Positions 8,578 through 16,502 of a stretch of 17,156 nucleotides of DNA are shown in pieces (position 1 is the first letter of the stretch; each line of letters starts with the position of its first letter). The notes under the pieces were generated by a model, which did not search any database, was not told where the DNA came from, and saw nothing but the letters and a program-made list of their open reading frames with translations. The position numbers and the translations under genes are program-made. Origin of the DNA: CAZISM01 sp964541895 (GTDB lineage: Bacteria; Zhuqueibacterota; Zhuqueibacteria; Residuimicrobiales; Residuimicrobiaceae); contig CAZISM010000114.1 of NCBI GenBank assembly GCA_964541895.1, positions 1-17,156 of the forward strand, in the 5' to 3' direction.

Positions 8578-8606
8578 TTGTTACTTTTCGCTGAGATGAT
8601 TTAATT
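8578..8606 (+). promoter_or_regulatory. Promoter candidate of the GH78 operon
   Basis: TTGTTA (8578-8583) and TTAATT (8601-8606) are spaced by 17 bp. The -10 match is mediocre. Transcription would begin around 8613, inside the palindrome at 8610-8629, a geometry that suits repression. Confidence 0.4.
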
Positions 8607-8609
8607 ACC

Positions 8610-8629
8610 CTACTAAACCGGTTTAGTAG
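8610..8629. promoter_or_regulatory. Perfect 20-bp palindrome, LacI/GalR-type operator candidate
   Basis: The half-site CTACTAAACC is followed directly by its exact reverse complement, so all 10 pairs match. The even length and central CCGG with flanking AAA/TTT are the form of operators bound by LacI/GalR-family sugar repressors. It sits 43 bp before the GH78 ATG and overlaps the predicted transcription start. No regulator gene is in the window, and I found no second copy by eye. Confidence 0.7.
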
Positions 8630-8672
8630 TGGCCTGATTGCCAGGCACCCTTGTAACCAACAGAGGTCGAAC

Positions 8673-11600
8673 ATGAAAATCAGTTTATCCTGTATGATTT
8701 CATTGCTTGCTGCTGTTTTATGGCTGGGATCTGTCGCATCCACAGGCCTCGCGCAAGGCACAGCGGACCTTGTCGTCGACCGCATGACCTGCGAGTATCG
8801 GGAAAATCCAGCCGGGATCGACAACCCGCAACCACGCCTGAGCTGGACGCTGACATCCCCTCAACGCAACCAGAAACAAACCGCCTACCGCATTCTGGTC
8901 GCATCCAGCAGAGAGCTGCTGGCGAAAAACAGCGGCGATATCTGGGACAGCGGTCAGGTGACATCCGGCCGGAACAGCCAGATCCGTTACGGCGGCGCAG
9001 CGCTGCAGTCCGATCGGCCCTATTACTGGCAGGTGCGGGTCTGGGACCGGGACGGCAAGCCTTCACCCTGGAGCGCCCCGGCCTATTGGTCTACCGGCCT
9101 GCTGAAAGCAAGCGACTGGCAGGCGCAGTGGATCGGACTCGACGAGGCGGTCGGCGATGACGACATAACCAGCGAATACGCCAAAGTGTCAGCCAGAATG
9201 ATACGCCACGAATTTGCCGTGTCGAAAAAAATAAAGCGAGCGTCGGCCTTTGTCTGCGGACTGGGTTTGTTTGAATGGTACCTCAACGGCAAAAAAATCG
9301 GCGACCAGGTGCTGGCGCCAGCCTTGAGCGAATACAACAAGCGCGCTTACTACCTGACCTTTGATGTCACCGGCGAAATCGCACAGGGCCGGAACGCCCT
9401 CGGTGTCATCCTTGGCAACGGTCGTTATCTGGCGCCGCGCCTGAACAAAAGCACCAGAACCTACGGCTTTCCCAAACTGCTGCTCCAGATCAATATCGAA
9501 TACAGCGATGGCTCCCGTTCAACTATAGCCAGCGACCCCAGCTGGAAATTGACCTGCGACGGCCCCATCCTGGCCAACAATGAATATGACGGCGAGACCT
9601 ACGACGGCCGCAAAGAATTGACCGCCTGGAGCGAGCCCGGTTTTGTCGACGCACACTGGCGTACGGCCCGCCGCGTCAACGCGCCCGGCGAACAGATTGT
9701 GGCCCAACCCTCAGAGCCCATCAAAATCACTCAGACCCTCCAACCGGTGGCCATAACCGAACCACAGCCCGGTCTTTATATCTTTGACATGGGACAAAAC
9801 ATGGTGGGCTGGGCGCAGCTGCGCGTGCAGGGAGCGCGCGGCACCCGCGTAACCCTGCGATTCGGCGAAACGTTGAAAAAAGACGGCACGCTCTTTCTGG
9901 ATAATATCCGCACCGCAAAAGTGACCGACACCTACATCCTCAAAGGCACTGGCGTGGAAACCTGGGAACCCAGCTTTACCTATCACGGCTTTCGCTATGT
10001 AGAGGTAACAGGCTATCCCGGCAAGCCGGATCTGACCGCCATCGCCGGCCGTGTGGTTCACGACGCTCTGCCGCCGGCAGGTACCTTCTCCTGCTCCAAC
10101 GCCGTACTCAACAGAATTTACCAAAACGCCGTCTGGGGCAGCCGCGGCAATTATCGCAGCATTCCCACCGACTGTCCGCAGCGGGACGAACGCCAGGGCT
10201 GGCTGGGCGACCGCTCCATGGAATCGCGCGGCGAGAGCTATATTTTCGACGTCGCCGCTTTTTATAACAAATGGCTGGTGGATATCCAGGACGCCACCGA
10301 CGAACGAGGCAGCATCCCTGATGTGGCGCCGTCCTACTGGCCGACGTACAGCGACAACACCACCTGGCCCGGTTCGTACATTATCATCGCCGCCATGCTC
10401 TACGATCAGTACCACGATCTCGCCACTCTGCAACGGCACTATCCCACCATGCAAAAGTGGATCGCTTACATGCGGCAATATGTTGAAAACGGCGTCATGA
10501 CCAAGGACACCTATGGCGACTGGTGTGTGCCGCCGCACGACCGCACACTGATCCACACCACCGATGCGCGACAAACCACGGCCGGCGACCTGATCGGCAC
10601 CGCCTATTTTTATCACGAACTGAAATTGATGCAGCGGTTTGCCACGCTGCTCGGACGCAGCGCTGATGCGAACGGCTATGCCGCTGAAGCGGACAAAATG
10701 AAAGCCGCCTTCAACACCATCTTTCTGACAGCCAATCCGCTGCAATACGGCAACAATTCCCAAACCTCTTCCATCCTCGCCCTGGCCTTTGACCTGGTGC
10801 CGCCGGAACACCGGCACGCCATCATGGATAATCTTGTTGAAAAAATCATGGGCGAAAGCGAAGGCCACGTCGGCACCGGGCTCATCGGCTGCCAGTGGTT
10901 GATGCGCACGCTGACCGAGAACGGCCGTGCGGATGTGGCCTACACGGTAGCGTCACAGACCACCTACCCCAGTCTGGGCTATATGGCCGAACACGGCGCC
11001 ACCACCATCTGGGAGTTGTGGAACGGCGACACCGGCGATCCGGGCATGAACTCCCACAACCATGTCATGCTCGTCGGCGACCTGATCGTCTGGTTTTATG
11101 AATGGCTGGCCGGCATCCGCTCCGATCCCGGCCAACCGGGGTTCCAGCATCTGCTGATGCGGCCGCAGGTAGTAGCTGGGCTCGATTTCGTCAAAGGATC
11201 GCTGGCCTCGGCAAACGGCCTGATCAACAGCGAATGGCGTTATGCCGGCAACGCGTTTCACTGGGAGCTGCGCATCCCGCCCAACACGACCGCTACCATC
11301 GCCATTCCGGCTGATACGGAGAGCGTCATAACAGAGTCGGGCAAACCCGTTGCCGCCGCAGCCGGGGTACGTTACATCGGCCGGGAACAGGATCGCGTGC
11401 TCTATGAAATCGGCTCGGGCCGCTACGCCTTTACCTCCTCGAGCTATCACGTGGCAGCTACCCAACCGTACGTATCCAATCCGCTGATCACACCGCAGGA
11501 CAAAACCGTAATCATTCCGCAAGAGATAGTGGTCAGCATGAGCTGCAAGACGCCGGCAGCGGTGATTCATTACACCCTGGACGGCCAGGAGCCGGACGAA

Positions 11601-12149
11601 CGGTCGCCGATCTATGCAAGGTCCATCAAGGTGGCGAAAAACACCACCATGAAGGCCAAAGCGTTTAAACCCGGGTTTCATCCCAGCGCCACGGTAGAGA
11701 GCGCCTTTGACTTTATCGACCCAAAGGTCAACGGCGTGCACTGGACCCTGTACCAGGGCGCGTTCGAATCGCTGCCGGATTTCAGCAACCTGACGCCGGT
11801 AAAATCCGGCCGCTCTGTTCAGATCGATCTGGCCGGACTGAATCTGGCCCCGGAAAATTTTGCCATGGTATTCACGGCCACGCTGCTGATCAGGGAAGAG
11901 GACGAATACACCTTTTCCATCAGCTCCAATGACGGCAGCCGGCTGTACATCGACGACCAGCTCCTGATAAACAACGACGGTCTGCACGGCGCCCTGGACA
12001 AAAGCGGCACCATCAGACTGGCTCCCGGCAAACACCGCATCAAAGCGACCTATTTCCAGGCCGGCGGCAGCAAAGTCATCAAAGTGTATTATCGACGACC
12101 CTCAACCTCCCGGCAAATCCTGCCGGGATCGATGCTGTATTTAGATTAA
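8673..12149 (+). CDS. Secreted GH78 alpha-L-rhamnosidase with chitobiase-C-like and PA14 C-terminal domains
   Basis: The protein has 1158 residues; usual bacterial GH78 proteins of this type are nearer 900, and the excess is the C-terminal addition. Residues 1-28 are a signal peptide (cleavage near GLAQG). Residues about 32-140 form the fibronectin-like first domain (ENPAGIDNPQPRLSW), about 165-340 the Bac_rhamnosid_N module with FEWYLNGKKIGD, about 350-460 the concanavalin-like module (FDMGQNMVGW), and about 465-815 the (alpha/alpha)6 catalytic domain. The GH78 acid motif TDCPQRDERQGWLGD carries E506, and ATTIWELWNG carries the candidate base E781. Residues about 830-925 are the closing beta-sandwich. 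Residues about 936-1015 (IHYTLDGQEPDERSPIY) resemble the chitobiase/beta-hexosaminidase C-terminal domain, and about 1022-1155 a PA14 domain. It hydrolyses terminal alpha-L-rhamnose from plant or microbial glycans. AGAGG lies 6 nt upstream of the ATG. It is the first gene of a probable two-gene operon under the palindromic operator. Confidence 0.95.
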   Translation: MKISLSCMISLLAAVLWLGSVASTGLAQGTADLVVDRMTCEYRENPAGIDNPQPRLSWTLTSPQRNQKQTAYRILVASSRELLAKNSGDIWDSGQVTSGRNSQIRYGGAALQSDRPYYWQVRVWDRDGKPSPWSAPAYWSTGLLKASDWQAQWIGLDEAVGDDDITSEYAKVSARMIRHEFAVSKKIKRASAFVCGLGLFEWYLNGKKIGDQVLAPALSEYNKRAYYLTFDVTGEIAQGRNALGVILGNGRYLAPRLNKSTRTYGFPKLLLQINIEYSDGSRSTIASDPSWKLTCDGPILANNEYDGETYDGRKELTAWSEPGFVDAHWRTARRVNAPGEQIVAQPSEPIKITQTLQPVAITEPQPGLYIFDMGQNMVGWAQLRVQGARGTRVTLRFGETLKKDGTLFLDNIRTAKVTDTYILKGTGVETWEPSFTYHGFRYVEVTGYPGKPDLTAIAGRVVHDALPPAGTFSCSNAVLNRIYQNAVWGSRGNYRSIPTDCPQRDERQGWLGDRSMESRGESYIFDVAAFYNKWLVDIQDATDERGSIPDVAPSYWPTYSDNTTWPGSYIIIAAMLYDQYHDLATLQRHYPTMQKWIAYMRQYVENGVMTKDTYGDWCVPPHDRTLIHTTDARQTTAGDLIGTAYFYHELKLMQRFATLLGRSADANGYAAEADKMKAAFNTIFLTANPLQYGNNSQTSSILALAFDLVPPEHRHAIMDNLVEKIMGESEGHVGTGLIGCQWLMRTLTENGRADVAYTVASQTTYPSLGYMAEHGATTIWELWNGDTGDPGMNSHNHVMLVGDLIVWFYEWLAGIRSDPGQPGFQHLLMRPQVVAGLDFVKGSLASANGLINSEWRYAGNAFHWELRIPPNTTATIAIPADTESVITESGKPVAAAAGVRYIGREQDRVLYEIGSGRYAFTSSSYHVAATQPYVSNPLITPQDKTVIIPQEIVVSMSCKTPAAVIHYTLDGQEPDERSPIYARSIKVAKNTTMKAKAFKPGFHPSATVESAFDFIDPKVNGVHWTLYQGAFESLPDFSNLTPVKSGRSVQIDLAGLNLAPENFAMVFTATLLIREEDEYTFSISSNDGSRLYIDDQLLINNDGLHGALDKSGTIRLAPGKHRIKATYFQAGGSKVIKVYYRRPSTSRQILPGSMLYLD

Positions 12150-12167
12150 AACTGAGCGATTGGTGCA

Positions 12168-12188
12168 GCCGAAGCGTCTCGCTTCGGC
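12168..12188 (+). other. Perfect 9-bp hairpin between GH78 and beta-helix genes
   Basis: GCCGAAGCG and its exact complement CGCTTCGGC flank a 3-nt TCT loop, 18 nt after the GH78 stop. No T-run follows, so it is more likely an mRNA-stabilising or partially attenuating stem than a true terminator. The 118-bp gap has no good promoter, so the downstream gene is probably read through. Confidence 0.5.
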
Positions 12189-12267
12189 ATTCCATAAAGC
12201 ACGAATTGCTCGACTCAGGTTAGAATAATCCAAATCAACCCATATAACAAAAAAAAAGGAACTCTTT

Positions 12268-15231
12268 ATGGTGTTTCGATCAGCAAAGCTTCTCGGGGTA
12301 ATGGTGTTGGCCGCGGCTTTATCAGCGCTCGCAGACGGCAAATTTCTGCGCGGTGAAAAATGGCAGAAATTTGACAGCAAAGGCAAGACCGCGGATTTTT
12401 ATGTGGCGGTGAACGGTAACGATGCCTGGTCCGGCACCCTGGCCGAACCCAATGCCGCTAAAACCGACGGACCCTTTGCCACCATCGCCAGATCCATGCA
12501 GGCGGTGCGTGAGCTGAAGAGCCGCGTCTATAAACCCAAGGTGGCGCCGATCGAGAAGCGATTCATCGGTTCGCCGCATCCGTTCGGCGAGGGCAAGGAT
12601 ATTCTCGTGTATATTCGCAACGGCTATTATCCCTTGACCAAACCGCTGCAGTTTGAACCGGCCGACGGCGGCGAACGCGTTCAAACCAATCTTCCCACCG
12701 GCGCTTTTGAATTTCACCAGCTCAAGGATCACTTTGTCACCTATGCGGCCTATCCTGGCGAAAAACCGGTCCTCGTCGGCGGACAGGTCGTGAAGAACTG
12801 GCAGAAAAAAGAAAACGGCTGGACCAGTAAACTCGACCTGGCCGGCGCCGATCGCTTCGTTGCCAATGGCATCATGCAGCCGCTGGCGCGAACGCCGAAC
12901 ACCGGCTATTATACGCCGGCTGTACACCCCACATCCAAAACCAGCTTTGCCTATCGCAGTGGCGATGTGGAGCCCTGGCCGGACATGGAGAACAACCGCA
13001 TCATCATGCTGCTGCGCTGGCACACCGGCCATAACTCCATCGAGCGCGTCGATCCCGCGCGTCATACGGTCTATCTGAAAAAAGAACAGCCCGGCATGAT
13101 TGTGGTGCCGCCCAGATACTATATCGAAAACGTCAAGGCGCTGATGGACAGCCCCGGCGAATGGTACTTTGACAGCAAAACCGGCGAGCTGTCGTTCATT
13201 CCGCCTACCGGCGTCACCGATCCGAATACACTCTTCGGCGTCGTCCCCACCCTTGACCAGCTGCTGGTAGTCAAAGGCACGCGCGAAAAACCGGTGCGAA
13301 ACCTCCGCTTCTACGGCCTTGGTTTCGAAGCGGTCACGCCGGGAAAAGAAGCGGTGTCGTTCGAATACGGTCATGATTGCGAACTGGTGGATTGCACCCT
13401 GAATGCCCTGGGCGGACGCGGTGTCTATTTCGGCCTGGGCAATTACCAGAGTCGCATTATGTCCAACATCTTTACCAACATCACGGACAACGCCATCGTC
13501 GTGCAAGGCGCCGCTCACCCGGAACACTGGATGGATATCGTTCGCGAAACCGTCGTCTCTCATAACAGGATCGACAACGCCGGCGGCAGCACCATCGGTG
13601 CGCATAATTCGCTCAACACCATCATATCGCATAATGAGGTGACCAACAATCACGGCCGCACCGGCATCAGCGTCGGCGGTTGGCAAAACCATGAAGAGGC
13701 CATCGACGGCGGCTATCGCGTCGAGTACAACCATGTCCATCACGTCCAGTCGCAGGCCGACGATTCCGGCGCCATCACCAGCGCCGGACTGAGCTATGAC
13801 TCGGTCATCCGCAACAACCTGATCCATGATGTCAAAGCCGGCTATTTCAACAACAATGTCGCGGTCTGGTTCGACAACATGTCCTCCGGCTGGTCCGCGG
13901 AGAACAACATATATTACAATCTCGGGCAGGATGAGATGAAACTGTGTGCCGCCAATCTGGTGGACAATCTCTATGGCGACAACTATCTCATCGAAGCGCC
14001 GCTCAACGCCCCGGAGCCCATTATCGACGGCACCCCTGCCTTCACCTGCAGCGACCTGCAGGTGCAGAGCCTGACCACCGGACTATCGCACTCGTTTGTA
14101 GCCGGGGAAGAAATTCAGGTCACCGCCATGGTGACCAATCGCGGCGCTACCGGGCTGGATCGCGTCGATCTCTATGGCGACGGCAAGGTTGTGGCCGGCC
14201 AGACCTTTCCGGTCATCGCGAACAATACGCGCAGGATTCGTTTCATCACCCATTTTGTGGAACCGGGCAAGCACGAGGTCGCGATCGGCGACACCCCTTA
14301 TGCAGAAATCGACGTAACCGGCACACGGCCGCCGGCCCGCTTTGATTCGCTGCGCCTTTCCGCCGCTCATCTTCCGGCCGGAGAATCCCTCACCATCACC
14401 GTGCGCGCGCAGAACCTGCAGAAATCCACCAACGAAGTGGTTGCGCCGTTGTACGTCAACAATCGCGTGGTCGACACCCAGACCCTGCAGCTGGCTTATG
14501 GCGCGACAGCCGTCATCCAGTTCTCGCGTATCATGCAGGCGGGCGTCTATGACCTGCGCGTCGGCCATTCAACACCCACACGCCTGGATGTGTATCCTCA
14601 TGCGTCCGTCCCCATCACCGCCGCCACTCTGTCGCAATACTGTTCGGCCACAGCCAAACCCTGTGAGTTTGAGGTGGACCCGAAAAACAAGCGCTACGTG
14701 CTGCAGGCGTCCGGAACCGATTTCATGCACGGCGAGGATTCATACGGCACGGTCTATTTGAAAAAGCCGATCAAAGGCAATTTTGTCGCCACCGTGAAAC
14801 TCGATCGCTTCGGCGCCAACACCAATCCCTGGTTTCGCGCCGGCCTGTACATCCGCAACGACATGACCAAAAGTTATGATACCGGCGACGCCAGCCTGGG
14901 CTCGGTGCTCTGGTTCGTCACCACCGGTCGCGTCGGCATGAACTGGGACCGCTTCGGGGACGGTGCCATGCACGCCGCCGGCAGTCAAAACCACGCCACT
15001 CTGGAACCCTACCCCATGTGGTTGAAGCTGGTGCGCGACGGCGATCGACTCTTTGGCTATCTCAGTTATGACGGCAAAAACTGGACCGTCTCCCGCTCTA
15101 CAGATCAAGTCAAGGGCCTGGCCCCGGCCGTTCATATCGGCCTGGCCGCCGGCAGCTGCGACGAGATCAGCTATACCGTGGAATTCAGCGATTTCAAGGT
15201 GGAGGCGGAAAAGGAGGGCTGGAAGAAATAA
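12268..15231 (+). CDS. Secreted right-handed beta-helix protein with CARDB-like and concanavalin-like domains (possible glycosidase)
   Basis: The protein has 987 residues and starts at an ATG with AAGGAA 6 nt upstream. Residues 1-22 are a signal peptide. Residues about 42-80 (FYVAVNGNDAWSGT...DGPFATIARSMQAVRELK) are the standard N-terminal cap of secreted parallel beta-helix enzymes. The segment PGEWYFDSKTGELSFIPP (296-313), followed by NLRFYGLGFEA and helix rungs to about 560 (repeats such as SHNRIDN, SHNEVTN, EYNHVHH, RNNLIHD), resembles GH120/GH141-type beta-helix glycosidases. Two Ig-like modules of CARDB type follow at about 595-684 and 690-776. Residues about 800-980 form a DUF1349-like jelly roll (WFRAGLYIRND, MWLKLVRDGDRLFGYLSYDGKNW), probably carbohydrate-binding. 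In RG-II loci a GH141 beta-helix enzyme acts beside GH78, which supports a glycosidase role, but no catalytic residues can be assigned. It could instead be a lyase or epimerase. Confidence 0.85.
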   Translation: MVFRSAKLLGVMVLAAALSALADGKFLRGEKWQKFDSKGKTADFYVAVNGNDAWSGTLAEPNAAKTDGPFATIARSMQAVRELKSRVYKPKVAPIEKRFIGSPHPFGEGKDILVYIRNGYYPLTKPLQFEPADGGERVQTNLPTGAFEFHQLKDHFVTYAAYPGEKPVLVGGQVVKNWQKKENGWTSKLDLAGADRFVANGIMQPLARTPNTGYYTPAVHPTSKTSFAYRSGDVEPWPDMENNRIIMLLRWHTGHNSIERVDPARHTVYLKKEQPGMIVVPPRYYIENVKALMDSPGEWYFDSKTGELSFIPPTGVTDPNTLFGVVPTLDQLLVVKGTREKPVRNLRFYGLGFEAVTPGKEAVSFEYGHDCELVDCTLNALGGRGVYFGLGNYQSRIMSNIFTNITDNAIVVQGAAHPEHWMDIVRETVVSHNRIDNAGGSTIGAHNSLNTIISHNEVTNNHGRTGISVGGWQNHEEAIDGGYRVEYNHVHHVQSQADDSGAITSAGLSYDSVIRNNLIHDVKAGYFNNNVAVWFDNMSSGWSAENNIYYNLGQDEMKLCAANLVDNLYGDNYLIEAPLNAPEPIIDGTPAFTCSDLQVQSLTTGLSHSFVAGEEIQVTAMVTNRGATGLDRVDLYGDGKVVAGQTFPVIANNTRRIRFITHFVEPGKHEVAIGDTPYAEIDVTGTRPPARFDSLRLSAAHLPAGESLTITVRAQNLQKSTNEVVAPLYVNNRVVDTQTLQLAYGATAVIQFSRIMQAGVYDLRVGHSTPTRLDVYPHASVPITAATLSQYCSATAKPCEFEVDPKNKRYVLQASGTDFMHGEDSYGTVYLKKPIKGNFVATVKLDRFGANTNPWFRAGLYIRNDMTKSYDTGDASLGSVLWFVTTGRVGMNWDRFGDGAMHAAGSQNHATLEPYPMWLKLVRDGDRLFGYLSYDGKNWTVSRSTDQVKGLAPAVHIGLAAGSCDEISYTVEFSDFKVEAEKEGWKK

Positions 15232-15242
15232 CGATGGGCAAA

Positions 15243-15289
15243 AAATATCGGACACCTTTGGAGTATGTCGCCAAAGGTGTCCGATATTT
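15243..15289. terminator. Bidirectional terminator, perfect 19-bp stem
   Basis: Arms 15243-15261 and 15271-15289 are exact reverse complements with a 9-nt loop. Both flanks are A/T-rich: six A at 15240-15245 give a T-run for minus-strand transcripts, and TATTTAAT follows for plus-strand ones. It fills the 56-bp gap between the convergent beta-helix and aminotransferase genes and overlaps the TAA of the latter. Confidence 0.88.
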
Positions 15290-16475
15290 AATGTATACAC
15301 TCCTCAATCACCTCCGCCAAAATCCGTATCCCCGGTTCAATGTTCTCCTCTGCCGTATGACAAAACGCCAGGCGCAGAAAATCATTCTTTACTCCCTGCG
15401 GATCAAAGGTCTTGCCGACGACAAACTCTACTCCGCGCGGCATCGCCCGGTGCAGCACCGTGGCGGCATCGACCCCGGCCGGCAAAAACAACCAGATATA
15501 AAATCCGCCTGTCGGTCGATTGTACCGCACCGCCTTGGGCATAAAGCGATCCAGTGCCGCCAGCATCATTTGACAACGCTTTTTATACGCCAGCCGGATC
15601 CCGGCCAAATAGGTTTCGAACCAGGGCGAGATGAGAAATTCATGCGCCAGCATCTGCGTAAACATGGGCGTACAGGCATCGATCGATTGTTTGACCGCTT
15701 CGGCGCGGCGGATGATCTCCTCCGGTCCCAGCAACCAGCCGACGCGCATGCCCGGTCCAATTATCTTTGAAAATGATCCGGCGTAACAGATCGGCAGACC
15801 GGTTTTGTTCATTGCGATCATCGGCGTGATCCGATTCTGCTCCGCTTCATCAAAATAGAGTTCATTATATGGATCATCTTCCAGCAACACCAGTTTTCGT
15901 TGCTGCAGAATTTCCATTATCGTCTCTTTGCGGGCCATGCTGTATGGCCAGGGATTATGAAAGTTCGGAATTACATAGGCGAATTTGCTCAACGGCGGCT
16001 GCGCAACCGCCCTGGCCAATCCCTCCGGTACTATACCCTCATCATCCGTCGCGACGTCGATCATAGCGGCCTGAAACGACTTGAACGCCGCAATCGCGCC
16101 CATGAAGGTGGGATGTTCCAGAATAACGCGGTCACCCGGATCGAGAAAAATTTTAGCGATCAGATAAATAGCCTGCATGGAGCCGGTCGTTATCAGCAAA
16201 CGGTGGTGTTCAACCGGCAATCCCTTGGCCTGCAAATAACGGCCTACGGATTTCACCAGCGCCGGATACCCGCCGGTCGGCCCATATTGCAGACCGCGCT
16301 GTTTCACCTCCCGGGCCAACTTTTCGTAAATAGCGTCGATCTCGTCCACCGGCAGCAACCGATTATCCGGCATGCCGCCGCTAAAAGAAATCATATGCGC
16401 GCGATCGGCTGCGCTCATCACATCGCGAATATCTTGCGAACACAAATTGGTAACATTGTTTGCATAACGAAGCAT
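15288..16475 (-). CDS. PLP-dependent aminotransferase, class I/II (2-aminoadipate/aromatic type)
   Basis: The protein has 395 residues, the usual length of stand-alone fold-type I aminotransferases of the LysN / MocR-catalytic-domain group; no GntR DNA-binding domain precedes it. ISFSGGMPDNRLLP opens the domain, LQYGPTGGYPALVKSVGRYL is the conserved Y-G-x-x-G block, and ITTGSMQAIYLIAKIFLDPGD binds the cofactor phosphate. EDDPYNELYF supplies the Asp (D200) and Tyr (Y203), GSFSKIIGPGMRVGW the Schiff-base lysine K237, and FLRLAF the carboxylate-binding R368. Odd: the almost universal NPTG after PNF(Q/H) is changed to NPWPY (N174-P-W-P-Y178). The cytosolic product transfers an amino group from an amino acid to a 2-oxo acid; the substrate is unknown. 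GGAG lies 8 nt before the ATG. It follows the condensation-like gene by 27 bp, so the two are probably co-transcribed. Confidence 0.9.
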   Translation of the reverse strand: MLRYANNVTNLCSQDIRDVMSAADRAHMISFSGGMPDNRLLPVDEIDAIYEKLAREVKQRGLQYGPTGGYPALVKSVGRYLQAKGLPVEHHRLLITTGSMQAIYLIAKIFLDPGDRVILEHPTFMGAIAAFKSFQAAMIDVATDDEGIVPEGLARAVAQPPLSKFAYVIPNFHNPWPYSMARKETIMEILQQRKLVLLEDDPYNELYFDEAEQNRITPMIAMNKTGLPICYAGSFSKIIGPGMRVGWLLGPEEIIRRAEAVKQSIDACTPMFTQMLAHEFLISPWFETYLAGIRLAYKKRCQMMLAALDRFMPKAVRYNRPTGGFYIWLFLPAGVDAATVLHRAMPRGVEFVVGKTFDPQGVKNDFLRLAFCHTAEENIEPGIRILAEVIEECIH

Positions 16476-16502
16476 GGCACCATCTCCATTTGAACGGATT
16501 GC

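Larger units (their letters stand above)
8336..8672. other. Divergent control region between the two sugar operons
   Basis: These 337 bp separate the minus-strand DUF4838-GH92 operon from the plus-strand GH78 operon. They hold a minus-strand promoter candidate (8467-8495), a plus-strand promoter candidate (8578-8606), a perfect 20-bp palindrome (8610-8629) and the GH78 ribosome site AGAGG (8662-8666, 6 nt from the ATG). The stretch 8540-8610 is AT-rich. I see no RNA gene. Confidence 0.7.

Noticed and set aside
9711..12035. Two long antisense frames (385 and 360 codons) within GH78
   Set aside because: They overlap well-conserved GH78 catalytic and PA14 sequence, lack ribosome sites and recognisable domains, and are shadows of the real gene.
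12168..12188. Intrinsic terminator after GH78
   Set aside because: The stem is perfect but no T-tract follows, and the next gene has no good promoter of its own, so I list it only as a hairpin.
12322..13827. A 501-codon open frame antisense to the beta-helix gene
   Set aside because: The plus-strand frame has a signal peptide, ribosome site and clear beta-helix motifs. The antisense translation has no recognisable motif and reflects GC-rich third positions.
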